From Azonexus sp. R2A61 (GTDB lineage: Bacteria; Pseudomonadota; Gammaproteobacteria; Burkholderiales; Rhodocyclaceae): a stretch of DNA of 64,000 nucleotides. This document shows, one piece after another, positions 24,937-35,930 of this stretch. The notes under the pieces were generated by a model. The model did not search any database, had not been told where the DNA came from, and saw only the letters and a program-made list of their open reading frames with translations. Both the position numbers and the translations under genes were made by a program. The stretch's first letter is position 1. Every line of letters starts with the position of its first letter. The stretch is from positions 434,001-498,000 of the forward strand of contig NZ_JACBFO010000001.1 in NCBI RefSeq assembly GCF_021401135.1, in the 5' to 3' direction.

Positions 24937-26868
24937 TTATGGCAGATCGGGATCCTTCATCGTCTGGCTGGCGGCCGGCTGAACGGTACCGAGCCGGGTC
25001 TTCAGCGAATCCGGCTTGCCGTTGAACAGGGCCGAGTAGTACACGGCGTTGCTCATCACTTTTTTGACGTAGTCGCGGGTCTCGCTGAACGGAATGGTTT
25101 CGGCATAGATAGCCCCCTCGAGCGGGCGCGCGCCGCGCCATTGCTTGGCTCGGCCCGGGCCGGCGTTGTAGGCGGCCGAGGCGAGTACCGGATGGTTGTC
25201 GAGATTTTCCATGACCAGGCGCATGTAGGACGTGCCCAGCAGGACATTGACGTCGGTTTCGTTGACCCGGCCGGGGTGGTAGTCGCGCAGGCCGATCTTC
25301 TTGGCGACCCAGCGGGCGGTTGCCGGCATCAGTTGCATCAGGCCGGAAGCGCCGACGTTCGAGCGGGCATTGGTGATGAAACGGCTTTCCTGGCGCATCA
25401 ACCCATATACCCATGCGTCGTCGAGCGATTGCTCGCGTGCTGCCGGGCGTACCTGATCCCCGTAGGGGGCGAGGAAACGCAGCGAATAATCGTGCTCGGC
25501 TTTCGTGCGGTCGGCGGTATTGATCGCCCGGTCCCAGATCTGGCGGCTGCTTGCCAGTTGCGCGGCGGCCAGCAATTCGCGGTCATCCATGCCGCGCAGC
25601 GACCAGTTCCATTCGCGCACCGCTTCGGTCCGCATGTCCAGCCGGAACAGGGTCAGGGCGCGTTGCAGCCCGGGGGTTTCGCGGGCGCGCCGGTTTTCTT
25701 CGGCGGTCGGTGCTGCGGCGATGGGCGGCGGTTGCACGCTGCCGCCGAGTTCCTCCTGCGCCAGATTGCCGTAGAAATTGGCCTGGTCGGCGATTTTCCG
25801 AAACAGTTTGTCGGCGTCGGTGGTTCGGCCGCCGGCCTTGTAGGCGCGTCCCAGCCAGTACACCCATTCCGGGCGGCCAGCCAGATCGGCCGGCATCGCT
25901 TCGATGGCCTGGCGAACGGTGCCCCAGGCCTGCTCGCGCAGCGCCGAGCGTACCTTCCATTGATGGTTTTCCTCGCTCAGCGGCGTGTCGCCGGCCTTGG
26001 CATACCAGCCGAGCGCTTCCGGCTGCAGCTTGCGCGCCGACTGGAGCGCGATCTGGCTCCACGCCCATCGGCTTTCGTCGGCCTGGAGGGCGCTCCGCCG
26101 ACGTTCCAGTTCGGCGGCGGCGAAGGACGGATCGTTGGCCGCCGCGTAACGGACGGCAAAGGCCACCAGTTCGCGCCCAGAACGCGACGCCGGCACCGCC
26201 GACAGGCGGGCCAGCCAGGGGGCGGCGTTCTTTGTCGCCGCTTCGAAGGATTTCGCGTCGGGCGGATCGGTCAGGTAGGCGAGCGTCTGGCGGGCGTTGG
26301 CCGGGCGGTTGGCTTCGATCTGCAGGCGGGCCCGGGCCCAGATGGCGTTGGCGTCGATCCGGCCGCTGGCGACCAGCTGGTCGAGCAGCGAGCGGCAGGC
26401 TTCGCCCGGTTCCAGCTGGGTTTGCCAGTAGGTCAGGGCGGTGTCGTAGGCGCTGCGTTCGCCGCGGGCGATGCGGGCGAGTTGCGCATAACAGCTCTGC
26501 TCGGCTTCAGGGGCGATCAGTTTCGGGTATTCGCGGTCGACGATGTTCCACAGGGCGCGTTTTCCCGCCCAGCGCAGCCAGTCGGCGCGGAGTTTTTCCG
26601 CGACGTAACTGCCTTCGTTGCGGGCCAGGAAATCGGGAATGCCGCTGTCGTCGTCGCGGGCGAGCAGGTTGCGCAGCCGGTAATTCTCGGCGTAGCTGGC
26701 CAGCGGATGGTTGCCGACGCCGGCCACCGCCTGTTCGAGGCGTTTCAGGTCGCCGGCGCGGAAAGCGTCGCGGGCGGCGAGGAAAGTGGCGTCGCCGGCC
26801 TCCTGGGCCGTGGCGACGACGGTGCCGATCGACAGTGCGGCGGCAGCGAGGAAAATGCGGAACTTCAT
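24937..26868 (-). CDS. Soluble lytic murein transglycosylase (Slt70-like)
   Basis: A 643-residue periplasmic enzyme: signal peptide (MKFRIFLAAAALSIGTVVATA), a long helical U-domain and linker, and a C-terminal lysozyme-like domain with the catalytic glutamate in GLMRQESRF, then SNVGASGLMQLMPATA and ASAAYNAGPGR. It cleaves peptidoglycan to 1,6-anhydromuropeptides. ATG 26868 is used because it starts the signal peptide; the open frame extends 30 codons further with no conserved sequence. It is divergent from the folate cyclo-ligase gene, with 14 nt between starts. Confidence 0.93.
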   Translation of the reverse strand: MKFRIFLAAAALSIGTVVATAQEAGDATFLAARDAFRAGDLKRLEQAVAGVGNHPLASYAENYRLRNLLARDDDSGIPDFLARNEGSYVAEKLRADWLRWAGKRALWNIVDREYPKLIAPEAEQSCYAQLARIARGERSAYDTALTYWQTQLEPGEACRSLLDQLVASGRIDANAIWARARLQIEANRPANARQTLAYLTDPPDAKSFEAATKNAAPWLARLSAVPASRSGRELVAFAVRYAAANDPSFAAAELERRRSALQADESRWAWSQIALQSARKLQPEALGWYAKAGDTPLSEENHQWKVRSALREQAWGTVRQAIEAMPADLAGRPEWVYWLGRAYKAGGRTTDADKLFRKIADQANFYGNLAQEELGGSVQPPPIAAAPTAEENRRARETPGLQRALTLFRLDMRTEAVREWNWSLRGMDDRELLAAAQLASSRQIWDRAINTADRTKAEHDYSLRFLAPYGDQVRPAAREQSLDDAWVYGLMRQESRFITNARSNVGASGLMQLMPATARWVAKKIGLRDYHPGRVNETDVNVLLGTSYMRLVMENLDNHPVLASAAYNAGPGRAKQWRGARPLEGAIYAETIPFSETRDYVKKVMSNAVYYSALFNGKPDSLKTRLGTVQPAASQTMKDPDLP

Positions 26869-26882
26869 GCTAGATTGCTTTG

Positions 26883-27458
26883 ATGACAGGTCGAATCGAG
26901 GATAACACGGCATGGCGCCGTGATTTGCGGCGCAACATGCTGGCTCGGCGGATGGCATTGAGCGCGGCCGAGCATGCCAGACTCAGTGAACGCATCGCGG
27001 CGCATCTGGCTGACCTGCCGGTGCCAAAAATCTGCGCCTTTTGCTGGCCGATCAAGAACGAGCCGGATATCCGCGTAGCGATCGAGCGCTGGCGTGCCGC
27101 CGGCAGCCGCATCTGCCTGCCGGTCGTCGTCGAGCCGGATGCCCCCCTGCGCTTTCGCGCCTGGGCAGTGGATGAGCCGCTGCAGCCCGACCGCTACGGC
27201 ATTCCGACCCCGATTGCCGGCGACTGGCTGACCCCGGACTTGATCCTGATGCCACTCAACGGTTTCGATGCCGCCGGTTATCGCCTGGGTTACGGCGGTG
27301 GCTATTTCGACCGTACGCTGGCGGCTTTGCAGCCACGTCCGCTGGCGGTCGGCGTCGGTTTCGAGTGCAATCGCGTCGCGTCGATCCGGCCGGCGGCGCA
27401 CGATCAGCGCCTCGACTGGTTGTTCACCGAAAACGGCGGATTCAGGATCGCCGGGTAA
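26883..27458 (+). CDS. 5-formyltetrahydrofolate cyclo-ligase
   Basis: A 191-residue enzyme with the basic N-terminal region (RRDLRRNMLARR), the middle motif GIPTPIAGDWL and the diagnostic GYRLGYGGGYFDRTLA. It converts 5-formyl-THF to 5,10-methenyl-THF using ATP. In gammaproteobacteria it often follows 6S RNA; no such RNA was recognised here. It is divergent from slt and overlaps the 3' end of the convergent small membrane gene by 17 bp. Confidence 0.92.
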   Translation: MTGRIEDNTAWRRDLRRNMLARRMALSAAEHARLSERIAAHLADLPVPKICAFCWPIKNEPDIRVAIERWRAAGSRICLPVVVEPDAPLRFRAWAVDEPLQPDRYGIPTPIAGDWLTPDLILMPLNGFDAAGYRLGYGGGYFDRTLAALQPRPLAVGVGFECNRVASIRPAAHDQRLDWLFTENGGFRIAG

Positions 27459-27720
27459 GGGCGAGCACGGCCAGGCCCTGCAGCAGGCCGGCCAGGCCGC
27501 CGAGCAAGGCGGCGCGGAAATCGTAGATGCCGGTTTTCAGGGCCATTTCGATGGTGTAACCGTGGTTCAGCCCGAGCAGCAGCGCGCCGAGGGCGATGGC
27601 GAACCACAGCAGTTTTCCCTGCTGGACGCGTAGCCCGTACTCGAAGGCCATGCCGCTGGCCAGCGCCTGACCGAGCAGGCCGGCGACCAGCGCGCCAATG
27701 CTGATCAGGTAAGGGTTCAT
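27442..27720 (-). CDS. Small membrane protein of unknown function
   Basis: A 92-residue protein with three predicted membrane segments (ISIGALVAGLLGQALASG; LLWFAIALGALLLGLNHG; ALLGGLAGLLQGLAVLAL). No family is recognised. Its start overlaps the patB stop (ATGA), so it is the third gene of a cysK-patB operon. A role linked to sulfur compounds is only a guess from context. Confidence 0.75.
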   Translation of the reverse strand: MNPYLISIGALVAGLLGQALASGMAFEYGLRVQQGKLLWFAIALGALLLGLNHGYTIEMALKTGIYDFRAALLGGLAGLLQGLAVLALTRRS

Positions 27721-28859
27721 CGGCGGACGGTCCGTACCGCCTGTGCGAGGCGGGCCAGCCCTTCGTCCAGCGTGGCCGGCGGACAGCCGAAATTGAGCCG
27801 CAGCCAGCCGGGCGTGCCGAAAGCGGCGCCGTCGGACAGGCCGAGAGCGTGATTTTCGACATGCGCGGCCGGGTCGGCCAGCCCCAGTTCGCGGACGTCG
27901 AGCCAGGCCAGGTAGGTGGCTTCGACGTGCTGCATTTTTACCCCGTCGAGCTGGTCGACCGCAGCTTCGACCCGATCGCGGTTGGCGGCCAGGGTGGCGA
28001 TCAGTTCGCGGTGCCAGTCGGCGCCGTCGCGATAGGCCGCTTCGGTGGCAACCAGGCCGAGCACGTTGACGTCCGGCACGATGCCGGCCATCGCCTGGCG
28101 GAAACGCTTGCGCAGCGCGCGGTCGGGAATCAGCGCAAAGGCGCAGCCGAGGCCGGGAATGTTGAAGGTCTTGGACGGCGCCATCAGCGTGATGCTGCGC
28201 TGGGCGGCATCTCCGGACAGGCTGGCGAAGGGGATGTGTCGCCGGTCGGCATCGAGGATCAGGCCGCAGTGGATTTCGTCCGAGCAGACGACCATGTTGT
28301 GGCGGCGGGCGAACTCGGCCAGGTCGAGCAGTTCGTCGCGCGTCCAGCAACGGCCGACCGGGTTGTGCGGATGGCAGAGCAGGAACAGCCCTGCGGTCGA
28401 CGCCGATTCCAGCGCGGTTTTGTCCCAGCGCCAGCCGTCGACCGCAAGATCGAGCGGCGCGCGCAGCAACTGCCGGCCGGCCAGGCCCGGTGCGCTGAGG
28501 AAAGGCGGATAGATCGGCGTGCCGGTCAGCACATCGCCGTCCACGCTGCGGCAGGCGACGTTGAGGCCGCTGACCAGGCCGGGTAGCCAGACCAGCCAGT
28601 CGGCCTCGATCTGCCAGTCGTATTCGCCGGCGAGATGCCCGATCACCGCCTCGGTCAGCGACGGCCAGGGATGGCTGTAGCCGAAGACGCCGTGCGTGAT
28701 GCGTTTTTCCAGCGCCGCGAGGACCGCCGGCGGGGCCGCGAAATCCATGTCGGCGACCCACATCGGCAGCACGTCACGACCGGCGTATTTTGCCCATTTG
28801 ATCGAGTCGGATTGCCGCCGGTCGGGGGCGCTGGAAAACCGATTCACGCCAAGACTCAA
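27717..28859 (-). CDS. patB: MalY/PatB-type aminotransferase, probable cystathionine beta-lyase
   Basis: A 380-residue fold-type I PLP enzyme. The N-terminus has the MalY/PatB pattern [16 protein letters not shown], the substrate/PLP region is [19 protein letters not shown] holds the PLP aspartate, and the Schiff-base lysine is in [11 protein letters not shown]. Such enzymes cleave C-S bonds in cystathionine or cysteine. Its stop overlaps the downstream small gene and its start overlaps the cysK stop (ATGA at both ends), tying it to cysteine metabolism. Three palindrome half-sites fall within it (27954, 28392, 28437). Confidence 0.9.
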   Translation of the reverse strand: MSLGVNRFSSAPDRRQSDSIKWAKYAGRDVLPMWVADMDFAAPPAVLAALEKRITHGVFGYSHPWPSLTEAVIGHLAGEYDWQIEADWLVWLPGLVSGLNVACRSVDGDVLTGTPIYPPFLSAPGLAGRQLLRAPLDLAVDGWRWDKTALESASTAGLFLLCHPHNPVGRCWTRDELLDLAEFARRHNMVVCSDEIHCGLILDADRRHIPFASLSGDAAQRSITLMAPSKTFNIPGLGCAFALIPDRALRKRFRQAMAGIVPDVNVLGLVATEAAYRDGADWHRELIATLAANRDRVEAAVDQLDGVKMQHVEATYLAWLDVRELGLADPAAHVENHALGLSDGAAFGTPGWLRLNFGCPPATLDEGLARLAQAVRTVRR

Positions 28860-29788
28860 ACCGCCAGATGCTCGTAGAGCGCCGTCGACAGATAGCGTTC
28901 GCCGAACGACGGAATGATCACGACGATCAGCTTGCCGGCGTTTTCCGGACGCTTGGCGAGTTCCAGCGCGGCCCAGGTGGCGGCGCCGGACGAAATGCCG
29001 ACGAGCAGGCCTTCTTCGGTCGCCATGCGGCGGGCGACGGCAAAGGCATCGTCGTTCTTCACCCGGATCACTTCGTCGTAGACGCCGGTATTGAGCACGC
29101 CCGGCACGAAGCCGGCGCCGATGCCCTGGATCGGGTGCGGGCCTTTCGCGCCGCCGGAGAGCACCGGCGAGGCATCGGGTTCGACAGCAACGATCTGCAC
29201 GCCCGGCTTCTTCGCCTTGAGCACTTCGCCGACGCCGGTGACGGTGCCGCCGGTGCCGACGCCGGCAACGAAGATGTCGACCTGGCCGTCGGTATCGCGC
29301 CAGATTTCCTCGGCCGTCGTGCTGCGGTGAACCGCCGGATTGGCCGGATTTTCAAACTGCTGCGGGATGAAGTATTTGCTGTCGGCTTCGGCCAGCGCCT
29401 TGGCCTTGGCGATCGCGCCGCCCATGCCTTCCGGACCCGGCGTCAGGATCAGTTCGGCGCCGTAGGCCTTCAACAGCAGCTTGCGCTCGCGGCTCATCGT
29501 TTCCGGCATGACGAAGGCGGCCTTGATGCCGCGCGCGGCGCAGACCATGGCCAGGCCGATGCCGGTGTTGCCCGAGGTCGGTTCGAGGACGACGGTGTCG
29601 GGGCCGATCTTGCCGGCGGCGATGGCGGCGTCGAGCATGGCGACCGCGATGCGGTCCTTGACGCTGTGGCCGGGGTTGAAGAATTCCAGCTTGGCGACGA
29701 CGCGGGCGCCGACGCCGGCAGTGACGCGGTTGAGTTGCACCAGCGGCGTGTTGCCGACCAGTTCGGTGACGTTATTGGCGATGTTCAT
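28856..29788 (-). CDS. cysK: Cysteine synthase A (O-acetylserine sulfhydrylase)
   Basis: A 310-residue fold-type II PLP enzyme with the PLP lysine Lys44 in [11 protein letters not shown], the substrate loop [12 protein letters not shown] and phosphate-binding [13 protein letters not shown]. It makes cysteine from O-acetylserine and sulfide. It is the first gene of the cysK-patB unit; an inverted repeat 47 nt upstream may be an operator. GGAG lies before the ATG. Confidence 0.95.
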   Translation of the reverse strand: MNIANNVTELVGNTPLVQLNRVTAGVGARVVAKLEFFNPGHSVKDRIAVAMLDAAIAAGKIGPDTVVLEPTSGNTGIGLAMVCAARGIKAAFVMPETMSRERKLLLKAYGAELILTPGPEGMGGAIAKAKALAEADSKYFIPQQFENPANPAVHRSTTAEEIWRDTDGQVDIFVAGVGTGGTVTGVGEVLKAKKPGVQIVAVEPDASPVLSGGAKGPHPIQGIGAGFVPGVLNTGVYDEVIRVKNDDAFAVARRMATEEGLLVGISSGAATWAALELAKRPENAGKLIVVIIPSFGERYLSTALYEHLAV

Positions 29789-29834
29789 GGTTTTCTCCGG
29801 AAGCGTGATGCGGACAGTCTAGGGGCCACGTTCA

Positions 29835-29850
29835 TCATTCAAAAGAATGA
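29835..29850. promoter_or_regulatory. Inverted repeat upstream of cysK (candidate operator)
   Basis: TCATTC-AAAA-GAATGA is a perfect 6-bp inverted repeat in the 90-nt gap between ilvA and cysK, in an AT-rich stretch. Position and composition would suit a LysR-type regulator such as CysB, but no consensus was demonstrated; it could also be a weak hairpin behind ilvA. Confidence 0.35.
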
Positions 29851-29878
29851 AATCGCAATTTCTTATTGCTTTTCGTCA

Positions 29879-31411
29879 TTAACCAAGAAAACGCTTGTAG
29901 ACTGGATTGTCGCTTTCGTCCCAGTGCGCGTAGCCCAGCGTTTTCAGGAAGGTCCGGAAAGCCGTCATCTCGCCGGCCGGCACCTGCATGCCGACCAGCA
30001 CCCGGCCGTAGTCGGCACCGTGGTTGCGGTAATGGAACAGGCTGATGTTCCAGCCGGCGCTCATCTGCGTCAGGAAATTCATCAAGGCGCCCGGTCGTTC
30101 CGGAAATTCGAAGCGATAGACCAGTTCTTTCATGCCCTCGCTGCAGACCTGTGGCGCGTGGCCGCCGACCATGTGGCGGACATGGTTCTTGGCCAGATCG
30201 TCGTCGGTCAGGTCGAGTGTCGGATAGCCGTGCTTCTGCAGGCTGTCGACCAGTTTTGCCGCTTCCTTGCGGTCGACCACCTGAACGCCGACATAAACGT
30301 GGGCTTCGCTGGCCGAGTGGTAGCGATAATTGAATTCGGTGACGTTGCGCTTGCCGATCAGCGACAGGAACTTCTTGTAGGCGCCGGGCTTCTCCGGCAG
30401 CGTGACGGCGAACACTGCCTCGCGCTGCTCGCCGAACTCGGCGCGTTCGGCGACGAAGCGCAGCCGGTCGAAGTTCATGTTGGCGCCGGAAGTCACGGCA
30501 ACCAGGTTTTTGTCCTTGAGCTTGTGTTGCCGGGCGTATTCCTTGGCGCCGGCGACGGCGAGCGCGCCCGAGGGCTCGAGGATCGAACGGGTGTCCTCGA
30601 AGACATCCTTGATCGCCGCGCAGATCGCGTCGGTATCGACCAGGATGACCTCGTCCAGATATTCCCGGCACAGCCGGAAGGTTTCCTCGCCGACCAGCTT
30701 GACTGCCGTGCCGTCGGCAAACAGTCCGACCTGCGGCAGGCGCACGCGCTTGCCGGCGGCGATCGACTGTTTCATTGCGTCGGCGTCGAAGGTCTCGACG
30801 CCGATCACCTTGATTTCCGGCCGCAGGCGCTTGATGTAAGCGGCCACACCGGCCGCCAGCCCGCCACCGCCGATGGCGCAGAACACCGCGTGGATCGGGC
30901 CGCTGTGGCGCGAGTGCTGGCGCAGGATTTCCATGCCGATCGTGCCCTGGCCGGCGATCACGTCGGGATCGTCGAAGGGATGTACGAAAGTCAGCTTTTC
31001 CTTCTTCTCCAGTTCCAGCGCGTGGGCGTAGGCTTCGTCGAACGAATCGCCGTGCAGCACGACTTCGCCGCCGCGCCGGCGGACCGCATCGACCTTGATG
31101 CCGGGCGTCGATTCCGGCATCACGATGACCGCACGAATAGCCAACTGCTTCGCCGACAAGGCCACCCCTTGCGCATGATTGCCGGCGGAGGCGCAGATCA
31201 CGCCGCGCTTCAGCTTCTCGGCCGACAGGTTGGCGATCTTGTTGTAGGCGCCGCGCAGCTTGAACGAGAACACCGGCTGCATGTCCTCGCGCTTGAGCCA
31301 GATCCGGTTGTTAACCCGGGCCGACAGGTTGCCGGCCAGGTCGAGCGGCGTTTCCACCGCCACATCGTAGACCTGGGCGTTGAGGACTTTTTCGAGATAA
31401 TCCGGGTGCAT
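29879..31411 (-). CDS. ilvA: Threonine ammonia-lyase, biosynthetic
   Basis: A 510-residue enzyme: N-terminal PLP domain (lysine in FSFKLRGAYNKI, then CASAGNHAQGVA and CAIGGGGLAAG) and two C-terminal ACT-like regulatory domains (about 325-400 and 420-505: FAVTLPEKPGAYKKF and RFEFPERPGALMNFL). It converts threonine to 2-oxobutanoate, the first step of isoleucine synthesis; the two ACT domains imply isoleucine/valine control. ATG 31411 is chosen over an upstream TTG. The same pathway appears at the right edge (ilvE). Confidence 0.95.
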   Translation of the reverse strand: MHPDYLEKVLNAQVYDVAVETPLDLAGNLSARVNNRIWLKREDMQPVFSFKLRGAYNKIANLSAEKLKRGVICASAGNHAQGVALSAKQLAIRAVIVMPESTPGIKVDAVRRRGGEVVLHGDSFDEAYAHALELEKKEKLTFVHPFDDPDVIAGQGTIGMEILRQHSRHSGPIHAVFCAIGGGGLAAGVAAYIKRLRPEIKVIGVETFDADAMKQSIAAGKRVRLPQVGLFADGTAVKLVGEETFRLCREYLDEVILVDTDAICAAIKDVFEDTRSILEPSGALAVAGAKEYARQHKLKDKNLVAVTSGANMNFDRLRFVAERAEFGEQREAVFAVTLPEKPGAYKKFLSLIGKRNVTEFNYRYHSASEAHVYVGVQVVDRKEAAKLVDSLQKHGYPTLDLTDDDLAKNHVRHMVGGHAPQVCSEGMKELVYRFEFPERPGALMNFLTQMSAGWNISLFHYRNHGADYGRVLVGMQVPAGEMTAFRTFLKTLGYAHWDESDNPVYKRFLG

Positions 31412-31449
31412 CGCGCGCAACTCATTCAGGCAAAAAGGGGATTCTACGG

Positions 31450-31866
31450 GTGGAGTGGCTAAACGTCACGGCGGAACAGGGGCTGGGCGGCCTGTTTCTG
31501 GCCAGTTTCCTGGCGTCGACCGTACTGCCGGGCGGGTCGGAAGCGGCACTATGGGCCTTCCTGAAATTTCATCCCGAACAGGCGTCGACCGCACTATGGC
31601 TGGCGACGCTGGGCAACACGCTGGGCGGCATGACATCGTGGGCCTGCGGCCGCTTCCTGCCCCGCTGGCGGCGCCTCGACGATCTGCCGCAACGCGCCCG
31701 GGTCGAGCGCTGGGGGGCGCCGATCCTGCTGTTCTCCTGGCTGCCGCTGGTCGGCGATGCGCTGTGCGTGGCGGCCGGCTGGTTGCGCCTGCAACCGCTG
31801 CCTTGCGCGCTGTTCATGGCGCTCGGCAAGTTCGCCCGCTATGCGTTGATTGCCTGGGCGGTTTGA
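31450..31866 (+). CDS. YqaA/DedA-type small membrane protein
   Basis: A 138-residue inner-membrane protein of the YqaA (SNARE-associated/DedA-like) family, with FLASTVLPGGSEAALWAF near the start, NTLGGMTSWACGRFLPR and the C-terminal LVGDALCVAAGWLRL. Related DedA proteins act in lipid flipping or membrane homeostasis; YqaA itself is uncharacterised. GTG start at 31450. It is divergent from ilvA, with 38 nt between. Confidence 0.85.
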   Translation: MEWLNVTAEQGLGGLFLASFLASTVLPGGSEAALWAFLKFHPEQASTALWLATLGNTLGGMTSWACGRFLPRWRRLDDLPQRARVERWGAPILLFSWLPLVGDALCVAAGWLRLQPLPCALFMALGKFARYALIAWAV

Positions 31867-32054
31867 TGCGACGGCGGAGTTACCGTCTGCCGGCTTGATC
31901 GCCGACGAGCGGATGGCGGACGGGGCGCAGGGCGTCGGGTATGCGACGGGCCGGCCCATCGGCTGAACCTTTGTCGATCGATGCCGGTCTACCCGCCCCG
32001 CGAGTTGTTGCTCAATACGCTAAAATCCACCTTTTGACGGACCTGGCTGCTTAC

Positions 32055-35000
32055 ATGACTGCCCGCCTGCGCGAAATTCCCTACAACTACACCTCGTTCT
32101 CCGACCGCGAGATCGTCATCCGTCTGCTCGGCGCCGACAACTGGGCAGTACTCGACGAACTGCGCGGCGAACGCGTCACCGGCCGTTCGGCGCGGATGCT
32201 CTACGAGGTGCTCGGGGATATCTGGGTCGTTCAGCGCAATCCTTACCTCGAAGACGATCTGCTGCATAACCGCGGCCGGCGCGATGCGCTGGTCGAGGCG
32301 CTGCGTCACCGTTTGCGCGAGGTCGAGAAGCGGCGTGCGGAAAGCGAGGGGGAAGATCGGGAACGCTCGGCCAAGGTCAAACGCCTGGTCGAGGCGGCGC
32401 ACGAGGCGGTCAACCGCTTCGAGGCGCGTTTCGGCGAAACCCTGGACCTGCGCCGCAAGGTGCTGAAATATCTCGGCAAGCACACGCGCAAGGACAACAT
32501 CGCCTTCGACGGCCTGGCCCGCGTCTCGCACGTCACCGATGCCACCGACTGGCGTGTCGAATACCCCTTCGTCGTCCTCTATCCCGACACCGAGGAAGAG
32601 ATCGGCCACCTCGTGCGTGGCTGCATCGAGGCCGGCCTGACCATCATCCCGCGTGGCGGTGGTACCGGCTATACCGGCGGCGCCGTGCCGCTGACGCCGC
32701 ATTCGGCGGTGATCAACACCGAGAAGCTGATCGACATCGGCCCGGTCGAGGAACTGGTGCTGGCCGGCCACGAAACGCCGTACGCGACGATTCGTACCGG
32801 CGCCGGGGTTGTCACCGAGCGCGTTGCCGAAGCCGCCAGCGCGGCCGGTCGCGTCTTTGCCGTCGACCCGACCTCGGCTTCCGCCTCCTGCATCGGCGGC
32901 AACATCGCCATGAACGCCGGCGGCAAGAAGGCCGTGCTGTGGGGTACCGCGCTCGACAACCTGGCCTGGTGGAAGATGGTCGACCCGGACGGCAACTGGC
33001 TGGAAGTCGAACGCGTCAATCACAACTACGGCAAGATCCACGAGCAGGAGAACGTCGAATTCCGCGTCAAGCGTTTCGATCCTTCCGGCAAGAAATTCCT
33101 CGGCGAGGAAATCCTGGTCATGCCCGGCGCTGCCTGCCGCAAGATCGGGCTGGGCAAGGACGTCACCGACAAGTTCCTCGGCGGCATTCCCGGCGTGCAG
33201 AAGGAAGGCACCGATGGCATCATCGTCGCCGCCCGCTGGGTGCTGCACAAGATGCCGCCGGTGACGCGGACCGTCTGCCTGGAATTTTTCGGCCAGGTGC
33301 GCGAAGCGGTGCCGGCGATCGTCGAGATCACCGACTACTTCAAGCCGGGCGGTGCCGGTAACGCTGCCGGCGTCCAGCTGGCCGGCCTCGAACACCTCGA
33401 CGAGCGCTATGTGAAGGCGGTCGGCTACGCGACCAAGGCCAAGCGCCACGGCCGCCCGAAGATGGTGTTGATCGGCGACATCGTCGGTCACGACGAGAAG
33501 GCGGTGATGGCCGCCGCCTCGGAGGTCGTGCGCATGTGCAACCTGCGCGCCGCCGAAGGCTTCATTGCGGTCGACGCCGAAACGCGCAAGAAATTCTGGC
33601 TCGACCGTTCGCGCACCGCAGCGATCTCGCGCCACACCAACGCCTTCAAGGTCAATGAAGACGTGGTCATTCCACTGCCGCGCATGGGCGAATACTGCGA
33701 CGGCATCGAGCGCATCAACATCGAGCTGTCGACGCAGAACAAGCTGGCGCTGTGCGATGCGCTGGCCGACTTCCTCAAGGGCGACCTGCCGCTGCACTCG
33801 GGCGACGCCAATCTCGACAAGGACGTGCTGATCGGCGACCGCCGGCAGGCTGCCCTGGACTATGTCGAGGCCGTCCGCCTGCGCTGGGAATGGCTGCTGG
33901 AGAACCTCGACCTGCCGCTGGCCGAAGCCGAGTCGCGCTTCGCGTCTTACGGCGTGGTCGCCGGCGAACTGAGCAACAAGGCCGCCAATCCCACCCTCTT
34001 CCACCGGCTGCAGGATTATTCCGTGCGCACCTCGTGGAAGCAGGAGCTGAAGGCGCGCCTGGCCAAGATCTTCGACGGCACGATCTATCGGCCGATCCTC
34101 GAGCGGATCGAGGCAATCCACAAGGAAGTCCTGCGCGGCCGCGTCTTCGTCGCGCTGCACATGCATGCCGGCGACGGCAACGTGCACACCAACATCCCGG
34201 TCAACTCCGACAACTACGCGATGTTGCAGACGGCCAACAAGGCGGTCGAACGCATCATGCACCTGGCGCGTGGCCTGGACGGCGTGATTTCCGGCGAGCA
34301 CGGCATCGGCATCACCAAGCTGGAATTCCTGACCGACGAGGAAATTGGCCCCTTCCGCGCCTACAAGCAGAAGGTCGACCCGCACGGTCGCTTCAACAAG
34401 GGCAAGCTGATGCACGGTGGCGACCTGAGCAACGCCTACACGCCGTCGTTCAGCCTGCTCGGCACCGAATCGCTGATCATGGAGCAATCCGAGATCGGCA
34501 AGATTTCCGAGATGGTCAAGGACTGCCTGCGCTGCGGCAAGTGCAAGCCGGTCTGCTCGACCCACGTGCCGCGCGCCAACCTGCTCTACAGCCCGCGCAA
34601 CAAGATTCTCGCCACCTCGCTGCTGGTCGAGGCCTTCCTTTATGAAGAGCAGACCCGGCGCGGCATTTCGCTCAAGCACTTCGACGAGTTCAACGACGTC
34701 GCCGACCATTGCACGATCTGCCATCGCTGTTTCAAGCCTTGCCCGGTCGACATCGATTTCGGCGATGTTTCGGTGGCGATGCGCAACTTCCTGCGCAAAC
34801 AGGACAAGAAGCGCTTCAGTCCGGGCACTGCGGCGGCGATGACCTACCTGAACCTGAAGGACCCGGCGACCATCAAGCTGATGCGCGGCGTCATGATGGA
34901 CTTCGGCTTCAAGGCCCAGCGTCTGGCGCACAAGGCGGCCAAGGCGCTGCACCTGGTCCAGGACACGCGCAAGCATCCGCCGGCCTCGCTCGGCGCGCCG

Positions 35001-35930
35001 ACGGTCAAGACCCAGGTCATCCACTTCCTCAACCGGCCGATGCCGGGCAACCTGCCCAAGCGCACCTCGCGTGCGCTGCTCGACATCGAGGACGACAAGG
35101 TCATCCCGGTGATCCGCAACCCGAAGAAGACGACCGAGGAGTCGGATGCCGTCTTCTACTTCCCGGGCTGCGGCTCCGAGCGCCTGTTCTCGCAGGTCGG
35201 CCTGGCGACGCAGGCGATGCTTTACGAAGTCGGTGCCACCACCGTGCTGCCGCCGGGTTACCTGTGCTGTGGCTATCCGCAGACCTCCTCCGGCGACGAC
35301 GACAAGGGCCAGAAGATCACCACCGATAACCGCGTGCTCTTCCATCGTCTGGCGACGACGCTGAACTATCTCGACATCAAGACGGTGATCGTCTCCTGCG
35401 GTACCTGCATGGATCAGCTGCAGAAGTACCAGTTCGAGAAGATATTCCCCGGCTGCCGCCTGCTCGACATCCACGAATACCTGATGGAAAAGGGGCTGAA
35501 GCTGGAAGGTGTCGAAGGGACGCGCTACATGTACCACGACCCCTGCCACACGCCGATGAAGGCCTACAACCCGCTGGCCGTGACCAAGACGCTGATGGGC
35601 CAGGACGTGCCGCTGACCGACCGCTGTTGCGGCGACTCCGGTTCCTTCGCCTATTCGCGGCCGGATATCGCCACCCAGGTGAAGTTCCGCAAGCAGCAGG
35701 AAATCGAGAAAGGCGCCGAAAAGTTGCGTGCCGACGGCTTCCAGGGCGACGTCAAGATCCTGACCTCCTGCCCGGCCTGCCTGCAGGGGCTTTCCCGTTA
35801 CGACGACGATGCCGGGACGAAGGCGGACTACATCGTCGTCGAGATGGCGAAGTACCTGCTTGGCGACAACTGGATGGCCGACTACGTCGGCAAGGCCAAT
35901 TCCGGCGGCATCGAACGCGTCCTGCTCTGA
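32055..35930 (+). CDS. Giant FAD/Fe-S oxidoreductase (D-lactate dehydrogenase-like, DUF3683)
   Basis: A 1291-residue cytosolic or membrane-associated protein. In order: an N-terminal DUF3683-type region (about 1-130), an FAD-binding PCMH domain (about 180-400, with [15 protein letters not shown]), an FAD-oxidase C-terminal domain (with [14 protein letters not shown]), two [4Fe-4S] motifs ([11 protein letters not shown] near 824 and [12 protein letters not shown] near 886) and two CCG domains (CCGYP near 1071; DPCHTP and CCGDSGSF near 1163-1195). It fuses a D-2-hydroxyacid dehydrogenase to its electron-transfer module, as in GlcD-GlcF or Dld-II proteins. A 44-nt hairpin follows the stop directly. 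Confidence 0.9.
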   Translation: MTARLREIPYNYTSFSDREIVIRLLGADNWAVLDELRGERVTGRSARMLYEVLGDIWVVQRNPYLEDDLLHNRGRRDALVEALRHRLREVEKRRAESEGEDRERSAKVKRLVEAAHEAVNRFEARFGETLDLRRKVLKYLGKHTRKDNIAFDGLARVSHVTDATDWRVEYPFVVLYPDTEEEIGHLVRGCIEAGLTIIPRGGGTGYTGGAVPLTPHSAVINTEKLIDIGPVEELVLAGHETPYATIRTGAGVVTERVAEAASAAGRVFAVDPTSASASCIGGNIAMNAGGKKAVLWGTALDNLAWWKMVDPDGNWLEVERVNHNYGKIHEQENVEFRVKRFDPSGKKFLGEEILVMPGAACRKIGLGKDVTDKFLGGIPGVQKEGTDGIIVAARWVLHKMPPVTRTVCLEFFGQVREAVPAIVEITDYFKPGGAGNAAGVQLAGLEHLDERYVKAVGYATKAKRHGRPKMVLIGDIVGHDEKAVMAAASEVVRMCNLRAAEGFIAVDAETRKKFWLDRSRTAAISRHTNAFKVNEDVVIPLPRMGEYCDGIERINIELSTQNKLALCDALADFLKGDLPLHSGDANLDKDVLIGDRRQAALDYVEAVRLRWEWLLENLDLPLAEAESRFASYGVVAGELSNKAANPTLFHRLQDYSVRTSWKQELKARLAKIFDGTIYRPILERIEAIHKEVLRGRVFVALHMHAGDGNVHTNIPVNSDNYAMLQTANKAVERIMHLARGLDGVISGEHGIGITKLEFLTDEEIGPFRAYKQKVDPHGRFNKGKLMHGGDLSNAYTPSFSLLGTESLIMEQSEIGKISEMVKDCLRCGKCKPVCSTHVPRANLLYSPRNKILATSLLVEAFLYEEQTRRGISLKHFDEFNDVADHCTICHRCFKPCPVDIDFGDVSVAMRNFLRKQDKKRFSPGTAAAMTYLNLKDPATIKLMRGVMMDFGFKAQRLAHKAAKALHLVQDTRKHPPASLGAPTVKTQVIHFLNRPMPGNLPKRTSRALLDIEDDKVIPVIRNPKKTTEESDAVFYFPGCGSERLFSQVGLATQAMLYEVGATTVLPPGYLCCGYPQTSSGDDDKGQKITTDNRVLFHRLATTLNYLDIKTVIVSCGTCMDQLQKYQFEKIFPGCRLLDIHEYLMEKGLKLEGVEGTRYMYHDPCHTPMKAYNPLAVTKTLMGQDVPLTDRCCGDSGSFAYSRPDIATQVKFRKQQEIEKGAEKLRADGFQGDVKILTSCPACLQGLSRYDDDAGTKADYIVVEMAKYLLGDNWMADYVGKANSGGIERVLL

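Noticed and set aside
31514-31600. Two similar GCGTCGACCG segments in the YqaA-like gene as a tandem repeat
   Set aside because: They encode similar residues (A-S-T) in a hydrophobic protein; only the second matches the palindrome half-site, so no separate repeat is claimed.
31989-35549. A very long open frame (over 1100 codons) antisense to the FAD/Fe-S gene
   Set aside because: It is a mirror of GC-rich codon usage in the real gene, which has recognisable cofactor motifs on the plus strand. The antisense product is low-complexity, without domains.
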